From positions 1 to 47,838 of the IMG/VR virus record IMGVR_UViG_3300042922_000344: a stretch of 47,838 nucleotides of DNA; one strand, written 5' to 3'. Source of the DNA: a virus. The notes beneath the pieces were generated by a model, which had not been told where the DNA came from, did not search any database, and saw nothing but the letters and a program-made list of their open reading frames with translations. This document shows positions 37,998 to 45,867 of this stretch, in pieces. Every line of letters starts with the position of its first letter. The first letter of the stretch is position 1. A program made the translations under genes and the position numbers.

Positions 37998-38156
37998 TCA
38001 AATAAGTTCTGCGTTTAAATCTTCAATGCGTGCTTGCCTGTCGTTAATACGTTCTTGCAATTCGTCAATTTCATCTTTTAACCGGTCACGTTCTTCAATA
38101 ATTGCCGACTTGCTATCTGGCTGTGGTGGTCTAAAACGATCCATTACCGGTGGCAT
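37998..38156 (-). CDS. Short coiled-coil protein
   Basis: 52 aa, ATG after AGGAGGGAGGGACAGG. After a Pro-rich start, an uninterrupted charged helix (IIEERDRLKDEIDELQERIN) predicts a coiled coil. Unknown. Confidence 0.68.
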   Translation of the reverse strand: MPPVMDRFRPPQPDSKSAIIEERDRLKDEIDELQERINDRQARIEDLNAELI

Positions 38157-38526
38157 TCCTGTCCCTCCCTCCTAGTGGCTCATTACCCACCGCTGATGTG
38201 ACAACCTACTCCATAGATTCCATGGACGACACAGTTAGTTCACTATTTCAGCAAACCGACCGTTGCATACGCCAGTTGTCATCATCAGCGCTAGGTATGA
38301 GCGAGTAAACTTGTTACCTGAGCGCACAAACTAGATGCAGTACCTAAAGCGAAACAATTAAAAAGAAAGGAAGTTTGGTTTTCACCTCTTTCCATTTTTT
38401 ATTTGACTTCCACGCCGCAACTTAGGAAGTATGGGGGCGTCCCACTCCTTTATTGGATTTGCGTGTGGCTGCCATCATCAGGCACCGAGCACCACCCCGG
38501 CACGACCGGATTGCTCCGGTTTCGGC
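38157..38526. other. 370-bp gene-free stretch in the early operon
   Basis: No convincing ORF on either strand; minus-strand frames of 17 and 34 codons lack good ribosome sites. Visible structure: CCGGA-TTGC-TCCGG at 38506-38519, and on the minus strand GGAAGT...ACTTCC followed by TTTCTTTTT (about 38365-38410). It could be an untranslated leader or a structured RNA in an otherwise densely packed operon. Confidence 0.5.
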
Positions 38527-39051
38527 TTATGCCGTTTGCTTTCGCTTATCTTGCTCTTTCAGCAAATCTGCATATTTTTCTGTGTAATCAATTTCGCTAA
38601 TTTCAGTTAGCCATTTAGTTGCTCCACTTGGAACGAAGTCCGTTTTCATGTACAGACGTCCATCAAAATCTCGGTACCCTTCTGATGTTTGCCCACGCAA
38701 GCGAAACATGCCGTATCCAAAACGCAAATCCGAAATAGATTGGTAGTCATCGAGTCCAAATTTTTGCAAGATTGAATTGAAAAATTCTCTAAGCTGCTTC
38801 GTACCTTTTCCTGTCTTTTTTAAAAAACCATTTTGTTTGAATAGCTTTTGATTATCGGCATTGAATTTGACAAGCACTTCTGGAGGGAATGCTAATGTCG
38901 TCGTCAAATACATTGACTTAATTTCTTCACCCATGTGTACACCCATAGCGACCATCACCTTGTTCCATTCATGAGACTGCTTCCATTCTTTTTTAACAGC
39001 TTCGTCAAACTTAGTTCCTGCTTTTGATACATAGCAGTGTGTTTCTCCCAT
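38527..39051 (-). CDS. Hypothetical early protein
   Basis: 174 aa, ATG after GAGGAGGAAAGAAC. Soluble, mixed charge; contains FGYGMFRLRGQTSEGYRDFD and LRLREFF-like helices. Not recognised. It lies between a non-coding stretch and cassette B, so it may be a separately regulated unit. Confidence 0.72.
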   Translation of the reverse strand: MGETHCYVSKAGTKFDEAVKKEWKQSHEWNKVMVAMGVHMGEEIKSMYLTTTLAFPPEVLVKFNADNQKLFKQNGFLKKTGKGTKQLREFFNSILQKFGLDDYQSISDLRFGYGMFRLRGQTSEGYRDFDGRLYMKTDFVPSGATKWLTEISEIDYTEKYADLLKEQDKRKQTA

Positions 39052-39076
39052 GTTCTTTCCTCCTCTGCCCCATTTG

Positions 39077-39141
39077 TGCTAAAATGAGGTTATATATCCT
39101 AATGATTTGTGTTGGAGTCTCCGTTGGCCCGGAGGCTTTTT
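39077..39141 (+). ncRNA. Short plus-strand promoter/terminator cassette B
   Basis: Extended -10 TGCTAAAAT (39077-39085) overlaps the inverted repeat CCCCATTT-N6-AAATGAGG, and is followed by GTCTCCG-N6-CGGAGGC (39117-39136) plus five T. The predicted RNA of about 50 nt is antisense to the end of the 44-aa gene 39099-39233. Confidence 0.5.
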
Positions 39142-39233
39142 CGTTTATCAATCCATCCGTCTACAAACCCATAGATTGTGACAATTGCCATCGCTCCGAC
39201 TATGGCCGCCCATGCGCCTGCTGTTAGTGCCAT
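39099..39233 (-). CDS. Short membrane protein
   Basis: 44 aa, ATG after TAGGAGTTGATTGGGA. One hydrophobic helix (AGAWAAIVGAMAIVTIYGFV) and a basic tail. Unknown. The cassette B terminator lies inside its 3' part on the other strand. Confidence 0.63.
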   Translation of the reverse strand: MALTAGAWAAIVGAMAIVTIYGFVDGWIDKRKSLRANGDSNTNH

Positions 39234-39239
39234 TCCCAA

Positions 39240-39509
39240 TCAACTCCTACCAAATAAGTAATTGTTCCGCTTAATCCATTGTTCCGTGGTCAGAAACACA
39301 TCCGCTTCTTCCTTACGCTTGGTCATGTCGAAGATGGCTTTAATACTGTTTTCTGTCGCGTCTAACCACTGATAGGCATCTTCAACCTGTCCGTTTTCGA
39401 GCAAACACTTAATCCGAGTGGCAAGGGTATCAAGACAATTCAGTTCACGCTGCGCGTTGGCGTAGTCTGTCGGCAAAAGACGGGACTTTAATTCGTCAGT
39501 TAGGTTCAT
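39240..39509 (-). CDS. Hypothetical early protein
   Basis: 89 aa; overlaps the HTH gene by 4 bp (ATGA). All-helical (LNCLDTLATRIKCLLENGQV). Unknown, probably co-translated with the regulator upstream. Confidence 0.7.
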   Translation of the reverse strand: MNLTDELKSRLLPTDYANAQRELNCLDTLATRIKCLLENGQVEDAYQWLDATENSIKAIFDMTKRKEEADVFLTTEQWIKRNNYLFGRS

Positions 39510-39994
39510 CGCTTGTGCTCCTTCCGCTGCTGATTGTGAATCTTAACCAGTTCCTTGTGATTCAAACCAAACTGTTCCTCATAAACGCCACGTGCTACGC
39601 TCGCTACCTCAATCACGTCTGTAATCTCATGCCATGCCTTTTCTAACGGCTCTTTGTCCGGTTCTCTCATAAATGTGTAGACATTATTCAATGCTCTCAT
39701 AGCCTCCTGTAAGTCCTTTTGAAGCCGTTCTTTTAATCCGGCAGGCGACAGGTCAATAGTTGGATCTAGCTTCGTGATGTTCGATATGTAGCCTCCCGAC
39801 CGTTCATCAATAACTTCCAGTGCTAAACGCCAATTAATGGAGGCTATTGCAGCATCATGTGCTTCGCTTAACTTCTCTTTCCCTGATTCAGCACGAGAGA
39901 TAATCGCACGATCAACATGTAAATGTTTGGCTATAAATGATTGCGTTGTTCCGGTTAAATCGCGGTACTCTTTAATCACGTCACCCATTGCCAT
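39506..39994 (-). CDS. XRE-type HTH protein
   Basis: 162 aa from ATG 39994 with AAAGGAGGTG at ideal distance. The N-terminal HTH (VIKEYRDLTGTTQSFIAKHL, DRAIISRAESGK) is a Cro/CI-type domain. The C-terminal half is helical. A probable early-operon regulator, distinct from the immunity repressor. Confidence 0.8.
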   Translation of the reverse strand: MAMGDVIKEYRDLTGTTQSFIAKHLHVDRAIISRAESGKEKLSEAHDAAIASINWRLALEVIDERSGGYISNITKLDPTIDLSPAGLKERLQKDLQEAMRALNNVYTFMREPDKEPLEKAWHEITDVIEVASVARGVYEEQFGLNHKELVKIHNQQRKEHKR

Positions 39995-40032
39995 CTTCAT
40001 CACCTCCTTTCTCACAGGAACATTCTTCCAAT

Positions 40033-40121
40033 GTGACCAATTTTTGATAGATAATATAAGAGTAGTCAGGTAAGGCTACAAGGTTATCGGTTATCCCTAC
40101 TTTGCCGGATTTGGTAGATCC
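40033..40121 (+). ncRNA. Short plus-strand promoter/terminator cassette D
   Basis: GTGACC (40033-40038) and TATAAG (40055-40060), spacing 16, are followed by the perfect stem TGCCGGAT-TTGGTAG-ATCCGGCA (40093-40115) and CTTTTTCT. The minus strand of the same gap carries TTGTAG-17-TATATT, a candidate promoter for the HTH gene at 39994. The RNA would be about 50-55 nt. Confidence 0.5.
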
Positions 40122-40237
40122 GGCACTTTTTCTCTATTCTTCTTAACAAGACGAGGGATTGACGTTTTGAGAAAAAACCGAGCTATTTCTCGGCGTGTAT
40201 GCTCTGGAGATGTTCCAAAAATGATAGGTTCAAGCAT
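40097..40237 (-). CDS. Short basic protein coupled to the antirepressor
   Basis: 46 aa from ATG 40237, which overlaps the antirepressor end by 8 bp and has AGGCAGGTGT upstream. Basic and helical (PEHTRREIARFFLKTSIPRL). Unknown. A longer frame to 40312 lies inside the antirepressor gene and is not needed. Confidence 0.62.
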   Translation of the reverse strand: MLEPIIFGTSPEHTRREIARFFLKTSIPRLVKKNREKVPDLPNPAK

Positions 40238-41018
40238 TCGATACACCTGCCTTTTGTACCGAAATTCCGTACTTGATGGCAAATTCTTTGACGACTGCGA
40301 CATAGATTTCAATTAATCGTTTGTCATCAGCGATTACATCCAACTTGCTGAGCTTATCCCGTTTCGATTTGTTGACACCTTCATCCGCCATGCGACGACG
40401 TTTGTTTGTCAATCTAGTTTCGAGGTTGAATCCACCACGGCGTTCGACTTCTTTGTAAATATCGTGGCGCACCGTTTGATGTGCTTCGTATCCACCTAGA
40501 TTGCGGGCCATTCGGTTTATAAGATTAGTAGAATCTTTGCGCCATTGGACTGAGTTGAGAGAAACAACATTTTTGATTCCGTCTATTCTTATTTCAAGTT
40601 CGCTTTGCTTACGTTCAATGTTTGCAACCGCCGTAAACATGTGACCGAACATTTGCATCTGTGGACTTAAATCATCTAGTTTTACTTGGTTTGGATTGAA
40701 ATAATTCTCTTCAAGGTGATCAAATTGTTCCCAAGCTTTATCTGTTCCAAGAAGTTTGCAATGACGACTCGCACCACGATGCGTCCATAGATAAAGGCTT
40801 GAAGCATTTTTTCCAACGAGGTCGCTTTCAGATACCTCGTTCTTAAACTGTTTCAGTTGCTCACCAACTAAGAAAATAAAATGTTTTCCTTTTTCAAACT
40901 TTGATGAATTACGATTAAAATTTTGTTTAATTCTTTCTGGTGTTGTTTCATATTGTTCAGCCAATTGATCCGTAGTTAAAACGCGCTTATTTTTGTAATT
41001 AACAACCTGTGGTTCCAA
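40230..41018 (-). CDS. ORF6N-type antirepressor
   Basis: 262 aa, TTG start right after the Cro-like gene's stop. The ORF6N DNA-binding domain is clear: YKNKRVLTTDQLAEQYETTP, IKQNFNRNSSKFEKGKHFIF, LYLWTHRGASRHCKLL. The C-terminal half is helical and charged. Such antirepressors bind or titrate the phage repressor and push towards lytic growth. It is the second gene of the leftward early transcript. Confidence 0.87.
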   Translation of the reverse strand: MEPQVVNYKNKRVLTTDQLAEQYETTPERIKQNFNRNSSKFEKGKHFIFLVGEQLKQFKNEVSESDLVGKNASSLYLWTHRGASRHCKLLGTDKAWEQFDHLEENYFNPNQVKLDDLSPQMQMFGHMFTAVANIERKQSELEIRIDGIKNVVSLNSVQWRKDSTNLINRMARNLGGYEAHQTVRHDIYKEVERRGGFNLETRLTNKRRRMADEGVNKSKRDKLSKLDVIADDKRLIEIYVAVVKEFAIKYGISVQKAGVSNA

Positions 41019-41255
41019 TTAGATTGCCTCCCGTTCCATTTTGTTCTTTGTTTCTAAGAAGTTTTCATCAAAAAAATATGCTGTCGGCAAATTAAGTGCT
41101 TTACAAATTTTTTCGTATTCATCGGTTTTAATCGCTTGCTGATTCGTCATCATCCTTGAAAACTTAGAATCGTCAATGGATGATCGTTCTGCAATAAAAC
41201 CAAATTTTAGACCATTCTCTTCGATGTATTGGCGAATACGATTATTTATTTTCAT
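41019..41255 (-). CDS. Cro-like HTH regulator
   Basis: 78 aa after GGGAGGTGATGAT. An XRE-type HTH fills most of the protein (LKFGFIAERSSIDDSKFSRM, YEKICKALNLPTAYFF). First gene of the leftward early operon, divergent from the repressor, hence the Cro role. Probably binds the 17-bp operators at 41271-41373. Confidence 0.85.
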   Translation of the reverse strand: MKINNRIRQYIEENGLKFGFIAERSSIDDSKFSRMMTNQQAIKTDEYEKICKALNLPTAYFFDENFLETKNKMEREAI

Positions 41256-41270
41256 ATCATCACCTCCCTG

Positions 41271-41373
41271 TTCTTACTATCTAAGAACCTTACATACATA
41301 ATATAATTCTTACTTTCTAAGATGTCAATACTTTTTTCATATTATCTAGGAATTTATTCTTTACAACTAGGAA
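41271..41373. promoter_or_regulatory. Immunity operators: four 17-bp palindromes
   Basis: O1 TTCTTACTATCTAAGAA (41271-41287), O2 TTCTTACTTTCTAAGAT (41307-41323), O3 TTCATATTATCTAGGAA (41336-41352), O4 TTCTTTACAACTAGGAA (41357-41373), plus a half site ATCTAAGAA at 41384-41392. Consensus TTCTTA-N5-TAAGAA. Repressor and Cro-like protein are the expected ligands. Confidence 0.85.
41300..41328 (-). promoter_or_regulatory. Leftward early promoter (PR-like)
   Basis: On the minus strand a perfect TTGACA (41323-41328) and TATATT (41300-41305) with 17-bp spacing. Operator O2 exactly fills the spacer, so repressor binding would shut the promoter. Confidence 0.85.
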
Positions 41374-41385
41374 TGAGGTTATAAT
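41357..41385 (+). promoter_or_regulatory. Repressor (lysogenic) promoter
   Basis: TATAAT at 41380-41385 with a weak -35 (TTCTTT, 41357-41362, spacing 17) that overlaps operator O4. It drives the rightward repressor-ImmA-cargo transcript. The half operator at 41384-41392 overlaps the start site, suggesting autoregulation. Confidence 0.65.
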
Positions 41386-41406
41386 CTAAGAAATGAGGTG
41401 AAACGA

Positions 41407-41853
41407 ATGTCTGTTCTATCTGAACGGTTAAAATCAGCCAGAGATCATAAAAATCTTAAGCAGACTCAAGTTAAGGAAAGAACAGGAATCAACAATAAAA
41501 CTCTAAGCGGTTATGAAAATGGAGTTAGCATTCCTGATCCCGACACCTTAACAAGGCTGGCTGATTTGTACGAAGTATCAACGGACTATTTATATGGACG
41601 TACAAACGATCCAAGGCTAAGGGTTGACGGAATGCCATTTCTCAATGAAAAGGACGAAAACGATATTGCAAAAAGAATGAAACAAATTAGGGAAGATTTA
41701 AAGAAAGGGAGCGATGGAGAATCAATAGCTTTTTATGGAGAACCTTTATCCCCTGAAGCAACCGAATCACTTTTGCAGTCATTGGAATTTATTGAAAGGC
41801 AAACAAAACTAATTAACAAGAAATATATTCCTAAGTCACGCCGTCAGGAGTGA
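41407..41853 (+). CDS. immR: ImmR/CI-type phage repressor
   Basis: 148 aa from ATG 41407 after GAGGTG. The N-terminal XRE HTH (LSERLKSARDHKNLKQTQVK, NKTLSGYENGVSIPDPDTLT, YEVSTDYLYGRT) is like ICEBs1 ImmR and SPbeta-type repressors. The C terminus is a short helical region, with no LexA-type autocleavage domain. Inactivation is therefore expected through the ImmA-type peptidase encoded next. Confidence 0.88.
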   Translation: MSVLSERLKSARDHKNLKQTQVKERTGINNKTLSGYENGVSIPDPDTLTRLADLYEVSTDYLYGRTNDPRLRVDGMPFLNEKDENDIAKRMKQIREDLKKGSDGESIAFYGEPLSPEATESLLQSLEFIERQTKLINKKYIPKSRRQE

Positions 41854-41858
41854 TTTCA

Positions 41859-42278
41859 TTGTCAAAACACATTGATGACATAATCAGCGAATTAATTAAT
41901 AAGTACAATACAAATAATCCATTAGATATTGCAAAAAAAATGAATATAAATCTAATTGAATTTACTCTTGATAAAGAACTTTGTGGATACTACCGTTATA
42001 TTAGAAGAAACAAATATATCATAGTCAATAATTCATTGGTTGATTCTATGAAATTATTTGTCATCGCGCATGAATTAGGTCATGCCATATTACACCCTAG
42101 AATTAATACTTACTTCTTACGCAGATACACCCTATTTCCAGTTGGCCGAATTGAAAATGAAGCAAATGAATTTGCAACAAAATTACTTATCAGGCTTTAC
42201 GAACTGCATGAAGGCATCACTAAAGAAAATTTATTAAAAAATTGTGGCATTCCGCCAGAAATGGCTAGATTCATATAA
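41859..42278 (+). CDS. immA: ImmA/IrrE-type metallopeptidase
   Basis: 139 aa from TTG 41859 with AGGAG 8 bases upstream. Zinc motif FVIAHELGHAILHP is diagnostic, with a later NEANEFATKLL carrying the third ligand. In ICEBs1 the ImmA protease cleaves ImmR after DNA damage or quorum signals. The arrangement here is the same, giving a cleavage-based induction switch. Confidence 0.9.
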   Translation: MSKHIDDIISELINKYNTNNPLDIAKKMNINLIEFTLDKELCGYYRYIRRNKYIIVNNSLVDSMKLFVIAHELGHAILHPRINTYFLRRYTLFPVGRIENEANEFATKLLIRLYELHEGITKENLLKNCGIPPEMARFI

Positions 42279-42290
42279 ATGGAGGGTTAA

Positions 42291-43883
42291 ATGTTGCGAA
42301 TCAAGGATAAATGGTATTATTCAACACCACTTATATCTTTATTAATTGCGTTTTGGTTTTTCGTCATACCTGGGATAATTGGAATCATTCTTCTTATTCT
42401 ACAAATGAAAAGCAGAAACAAAGTCATGAAAGAATTTGGACTTATTGATCTTGAAAACATTAATAAACAGATTTCGGATAAAGAAAAATTATCCCATGAC
42501 TTGGAAGAAAAGATTAGCAAGTTGTCATCTGAACTCAAAACTAAAAAAAACGAATTGGAATCATCTAAGAGAGAAATAAAATTTATAAAAGATACATTGA
42601 ATGATTTAGAAAATGAAAAGAAAAACGAAATTAATATTGTAAAACAGATCAATTCTGAAAAAGAGCAGCTTGTTAAGTTAAAAAATGACAACAATAAATT
42701 GTCTGACCAGATTAAAGAAAATGAAAAATTGATCAAAGAATTTTCTTTAACAAATGACGAAATAGCCGCAGCAAAAAACGAATTGAAGGAATTAAAAGAT
42801 AAAATTATAGAAACTAACGAGGAAGTTCTTAATCAATCATTTGGATTCTACGAACCTCATTATCATTTTGAAAACTCTGAGCAATATCAGGAAAAATTAA
42901 AAGAAATCAGAATGAAGCAAAAACAAATTGCCAGAACAAAAGAAGCTGTTGATTATTATGATAATTGGACACTTGATGGTAGCAAGCAAAAAGGACGGGC
43001 AATGAATAACGATAATATCCGTCTTGCTTTGCGGGCCTTTAACAGCGAGTGTGATACAGCGATTAACAAAGTTAAGTTTAATAATGTTGAGACTTGTGAG
43101 AAGAAAATAAATGCATCTTACAAAGCAATAAACAAGGCTAACCAGCGAAACCGAATAGAAATCAAAAAAGAATACTTAGCTTTAAAATATGACGAACTAT
43201 ATCTCGCTTATGAATATGAGCAGAAAAAAGAAGAGGAAAAAGAAGAACAACGACAACTTAAAGAGCAAATGCGTGAAGAAGCAAAAGTTCAACACGAGAT
43301 CGAACGTGAGAAAAAGAAAATTGAGAAAGAAGAACAACATTTCAGTAACGAATTGAAGCGTTTGAGAACCGAAGCTGATAGTGCTGAAGGCGAATCCAAG
43401 ATGGACTTACTTAATAAAATCGAAGAACTGGAAACTGAGGTTCAAGAGCTCGCAAAAGATAAAGAAGATATATTCAATCGTGAGAAGAACACACGCGCTG
43501 GCTATGTATACATTATTTCCAACATCGGTTCTTTTGGCGAAGATGTTTACAAAATAGGTTTAACACGTCGCCTGGATCCTACAGAACGTGTAAAAGAATT
43601 AGGTGATGCATCCGTCCCATTTACTTTCGATATCCATGCAACTATATTTAGTGATGACGCTCCTGCCCTCGAAGCAGCATTACATAGAACGTTCGATGAT
43701 CGACGTTTAAATAAAGTTAATCATCGAAAAGAATTCTTTAGTGTTACTCTTGATGAAATAAAGTCTGTAGTAGAAAAGAATCATAACAAAACAGTAGAAT
43801 ATACAAAACTTGCAGAAGCACAAGAATATCGCCAATCCCTTGCCATTGCCAAAAAGGAAAATATCAGTCAAAACGTCGGATAA
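42291..43883 (+). CDS. Membrane-anchored DUF4041-GIY-YIG (T5orf172) protein
   Basis: 530 aa after GGAGGG, 12 bp behind immA. Layout: hydrophobic N-terminal hairpin (about residues 14-38), long coiled coil (about 50-180), DUF4041-like region (FGFYEPHYHFENSEQYQEKL ... NSECDTAINKVKFNNVE), second coiled coil (about 310-400) and a C-terminal T5orf172/MUG113 GIY-YIG domain (AGYVYIISN ... YKIGLTRRLDP ... AALHRTF ... KEFFSV). Membrane-attached coil plus nuclease domain suggests action against incoming DNA. It is co-transcribed with the repressor, so it should be made in lysogens. Defence is an inference from context and domains. Confidence 0.85.
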   Translation: MLRIKDKWYYSTPLISLLIAFWFFVIPGIIGIILLILQMKSRNKVMKEFGLIDLENINKQISDKEKLSHDLEEKISKLSSELKTKKNELESSKREIKFIKDTLNDLENEKKNEINIVKQINSEKEQLVKLKNDNNKLSDQIKENEKLIKEFSLTNDEIAAAKNELKELKDKIIETNEEVLNQSFGFYEPHYHFENSEQYQEKLKEIRMKQKQIARTKEAVDYYDNWTLDGSKQKGRAMNNDNIRLALRAFNSECDTAINKVKFNNVETCEKKINASYKAINKANQRNRIEIKKEYLALKYDELYLAYEYEQKKEEEKEEQRQLKEQMREEAKVQHEIEREKKKIEKEEQHFSNELKRLRTEADSAEGESKMDLLNKIEELETEVQELAKDKEDIFNREKNTRAGYVYIISNIGSFGEDVYKIGLTRRLDPTERVKELGDASVPFTFDIHATIFSDDAPALEAALHRTFDDRRLNKVNHRKEFFSVTLDEIKSVVEKNHNKTVEYTKLAEAQEYRQSLAIAKKENISQNVG

Positions 43884-43895
43884 GGAGTGATCAAA

Positions 43896-44834
43896 ATGCT
43901 ATCGCCAAAAGATGTTCGATCTTCTCTAAAACCATTTGTAGGGAGCATGACAGCATTCAATAATTCGGATGCTTTATCAAAAATATTATTTGATGATGAA
44001 ATAATTGAATTAGCCGGTCAGTGGAAAGTTGGCAATATCGCCGTTCTTACAAAACAGAGACTAATATTTTTTGAAGGCACGTTTAAAATAAAACAAGAAT
44101 TGTATGATCGGGATAAAATTAAGGACTTTCATACCGAACGCACGACAAAGCGTGATTATTTGAAATTCATCTATGATGAAAAAGACATTGTGTATCCAGT
44201 TGACCGATCAAAAAAGATAACTGACTTTGCAATAGCATTAGAAAAAAAGTTGGGGTCTGTTCATGAGGAAGATCATGGGATTAAAGAAAAAGTCTATTTA
44301 AAAGGTAAAACAAGCGTTGGTCTTGACATAATCAATGGTGCTGATCAATTAGAATTTAAAGCACAAATATGGTATGTAATGTATCAAGAGGAACCAGGTG
44401 AAGTTAAATTTGCAACCGAATCCAGATTACCAATAGGAGAATCCTTCAAACTGATCGGTTTTGATCGAACAGAGAATTTCAAACGAAGCATCAGCAATAT
44501 TATTGGTGCCGCTGCACTTGGAAGAATATACGGTACAGCAGGAGCAATAACCGGCGCTATAGCTGCTCAAAATACAGGAAAAGACTTTTCCACCGCGTCC
44601 ATTCTTTTGCAACGTGAAAACGGTGAACGATTTATACTTATTGTTAAGTGTAATCAAGACACATTGAAACAACTTCAAGCATTCATTCCTACAGTTGTAA
44701 AAAATGAGGAAAAACAAACACCGTCTGTCCTTTCCCCTGCCGATGAAATCAAAAAGTTTAAAGAACTACTTGATATGGGTGCCGTCACTCAAGACGAATT
44801 TGACGCTAAGAAAAAACAGCTATTGGGGCTGTAA
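43896..44834 (+). CDS. PH-like domain and SHOCT domain protein
   Basis: 312 aa from ATG 43896 after AAGGAGTGATCAAA. Residues about 25-120 look like a bacterial PH-type domain (NIAVLTKQRLIFFEGTFKIK). The centre has a Gly/Ala-rich stretch (NIIGAAALGRIYGTAGAITG AIAAQ in sequence), and the last 32 residues are a SHOCT oligomerisation motif (ADEIKKFKELLDMGAVTQDE). Such combinations occur in membrane-associated stress or defence proteins. Tightly spaced in the repressor-driven operon. Confidence 0.8.
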   Translation: MLSPKDVRSSLKPFVGSMTAFNNSDALSKILFDDEIIELAGQWKVGNIAVLTKQRLIFFEGTFKIKQELYDRDKIKDFHTERTTKRDYLKFIYDEKDIVYPVDRSKKITDFAIALEKKLGSVHEEDHGIKEKVYLKGKTSVGLDIINGADQLEFKAQIWYVMYQEEPGEVKFATESRLPIGESFKLIGFDRTENFKRSISNIIGAAALGRIYGTAGAITGAIAAQNTGKDFSTASILLQRENGERFILIVKCNQDTLKQLQAFIPTVVKNEEKQTPSVLSPADEIKKFKELLDMGAVTQDEFDAKKKQLLGL

Positions 44835-44836
44835 TT

Positions 44837-44971
44837 ATGTCAAAGAAAACTAATGAACCTGATGGTTGCATGGGCTGTTTTACCGGAGTATTGGCAATCC
44901 CATTTTTATTAATTCCTGCAATTATTATTATGGCCGTTATATGGTCGCTCTGGCATTGGATATTTGGTTAA
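44837..44971 (+). CDS. Short single-pass membrane protein
   Basis: 44 aa beginning 2 bp after the SHOCT gene stop, so translation is probably coupled. N-terminal CMGC, then a hydrophobic helix (TGVLAIPFLLIPAIIIMAVI) ending WSLWHWIFG. Partner membrane component is likely; function unknown. Confidence 0.68.
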   Translation: MSKKTNEPDGCMGCFTGVLAIPFLLIPAIIIMAVIWSLWHWIFG

Positions 44972-45032
44972 TTGCCGCTCATGTGGCATACATATTGTTA
45001 GTCTATAATTCTATTGTGCTGGAGATGAAACG

Positions 45033-45458
45033 ATGCAGCTCGGAACAATACTTCTTGCTGACAAGTTTATAAATGACGGAAAAGACTCAGCAATCATTAA
45101 TTTTGTCGGACAGTTCATTTTTAAACAATTACCAAAAAACCGCACTTTTACTATAGTTTTTACCCTTCTTGACACTAAAATAGGTGACAAGTATAACGTA
45201 CATGTAACCATAACAGATCCATCAAAAGAAGAGATTTTTGAGGGTACTATAAATGAGGTGCCACTAACTAAAAATATGAAATTAGCTCATGGTAAGTTAT
45301 TAAGTGGAGTTGTTTCGGCAGTATGTCCCCAAGTAACTTTTAAAAAAGCTGGAATATATGATGTTAACGTATTTGTCGAAAATATCACAAGCGATGAAAG
45401 GACTGCTGATCAGTGCCATTTCGCTGTTGAGGAAGTGACTTCGACAAATGGAAAATAA
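45033..45458 (+). CDS. Beta-sandwich hypothetical protein (DUF6941-like)
   Basis: 141 aa, ATG after GGAGATGAAACG. Beta-rich: LLADKFIND, FTIVFTLLDTKIGDKYNVHV, VTFKKAGIYDVNVFVENITS. The layout resembles the DUF6941 family of small soluble proteins. A possible weak promoter TATAAT lies at 45004-45009. Overlaps the next gene by 11 bp. Confidence 0.68.
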   Translation: MQLGTILLADKFINDGKDSAIINFVGQFIFKQLPKNRTFTIVFTLLDTKIGDKYNVHVTITDPSKEEIFEGTINEVPLTKNMKLAHGKLLSGVVSAVCPQVTFKKAGIYDVNVFVENITSDERTADQCHFAVEEVTSTNGK

Positions 45459-45852
45459 AAAGGTTGTCAGTCTACAAGGATTCAAGTTTTCCTCTGCATC
45501 CTCAAACAATGGGAATAAGAATAATTTTTATGAACTGGAACCTAAAAAGGTTTATAATGAAGCTAGTTATGAAACGGCTGTCACAAAATCATCTGGAGGT
45601 GACGATGGAATGGACGGAAACGATTATGTAAAACACCGCGAATTAAAAGATGAGTTGACTAATCTTCGTACTGAAATCGGCCTTCAGTTTGAGAATCAAT
45701 ATTTAAAAATCGATAAACTTATTAACGATAAATCAGCTGAGGATCGAAAAGAAAGAAAATCAGATAAGCACTGGATCATTGGCACTTCGATAGCAACAAC
45801 AAGCGTCATTGTAGCTATCGCTAGTATCATATTAGGAATTGTCCTACATTAA
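45448..45852 (+). CDS. C-tail-anchored membrane protein, unknown
   Basis: 134 aa. A Ser/Asn-rich disordered N terminus, an amphipathic coil (VKHRELKDELTNLRTEIGLQ) and a C-terminal membrane helix (HWIIGTSIATTSVIVAIASI). The topology puts the N terminus in the cytoplasm. Last gene of the repressor-driven operon, followed by a strong terminator. Similar small anchored proteins act in superinfection exclusion in other prophages, a suggestion only. Confidence 0.7.
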   Translation: MENKKVVSLQGFKFSSASSNNGNKNNFYELEPKKVYNEASYETAVTKSSGGDDGMDGNDYVKHRELKDELTNLRTEIGLQFENQYLKIDKLINDKSAEDRKERKSDKHWIIGTSIATTSVIVAIASIILGIVLH

Positions 45853-45867
45853 ATAAGCGTTCATGTC

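Noticed and set aside
39837-40073. Plus-strand 78-codon ORF opposite the HTH gene
   Set aside because: It lies opposite a clear XRE gene and lacks a ribosome site.
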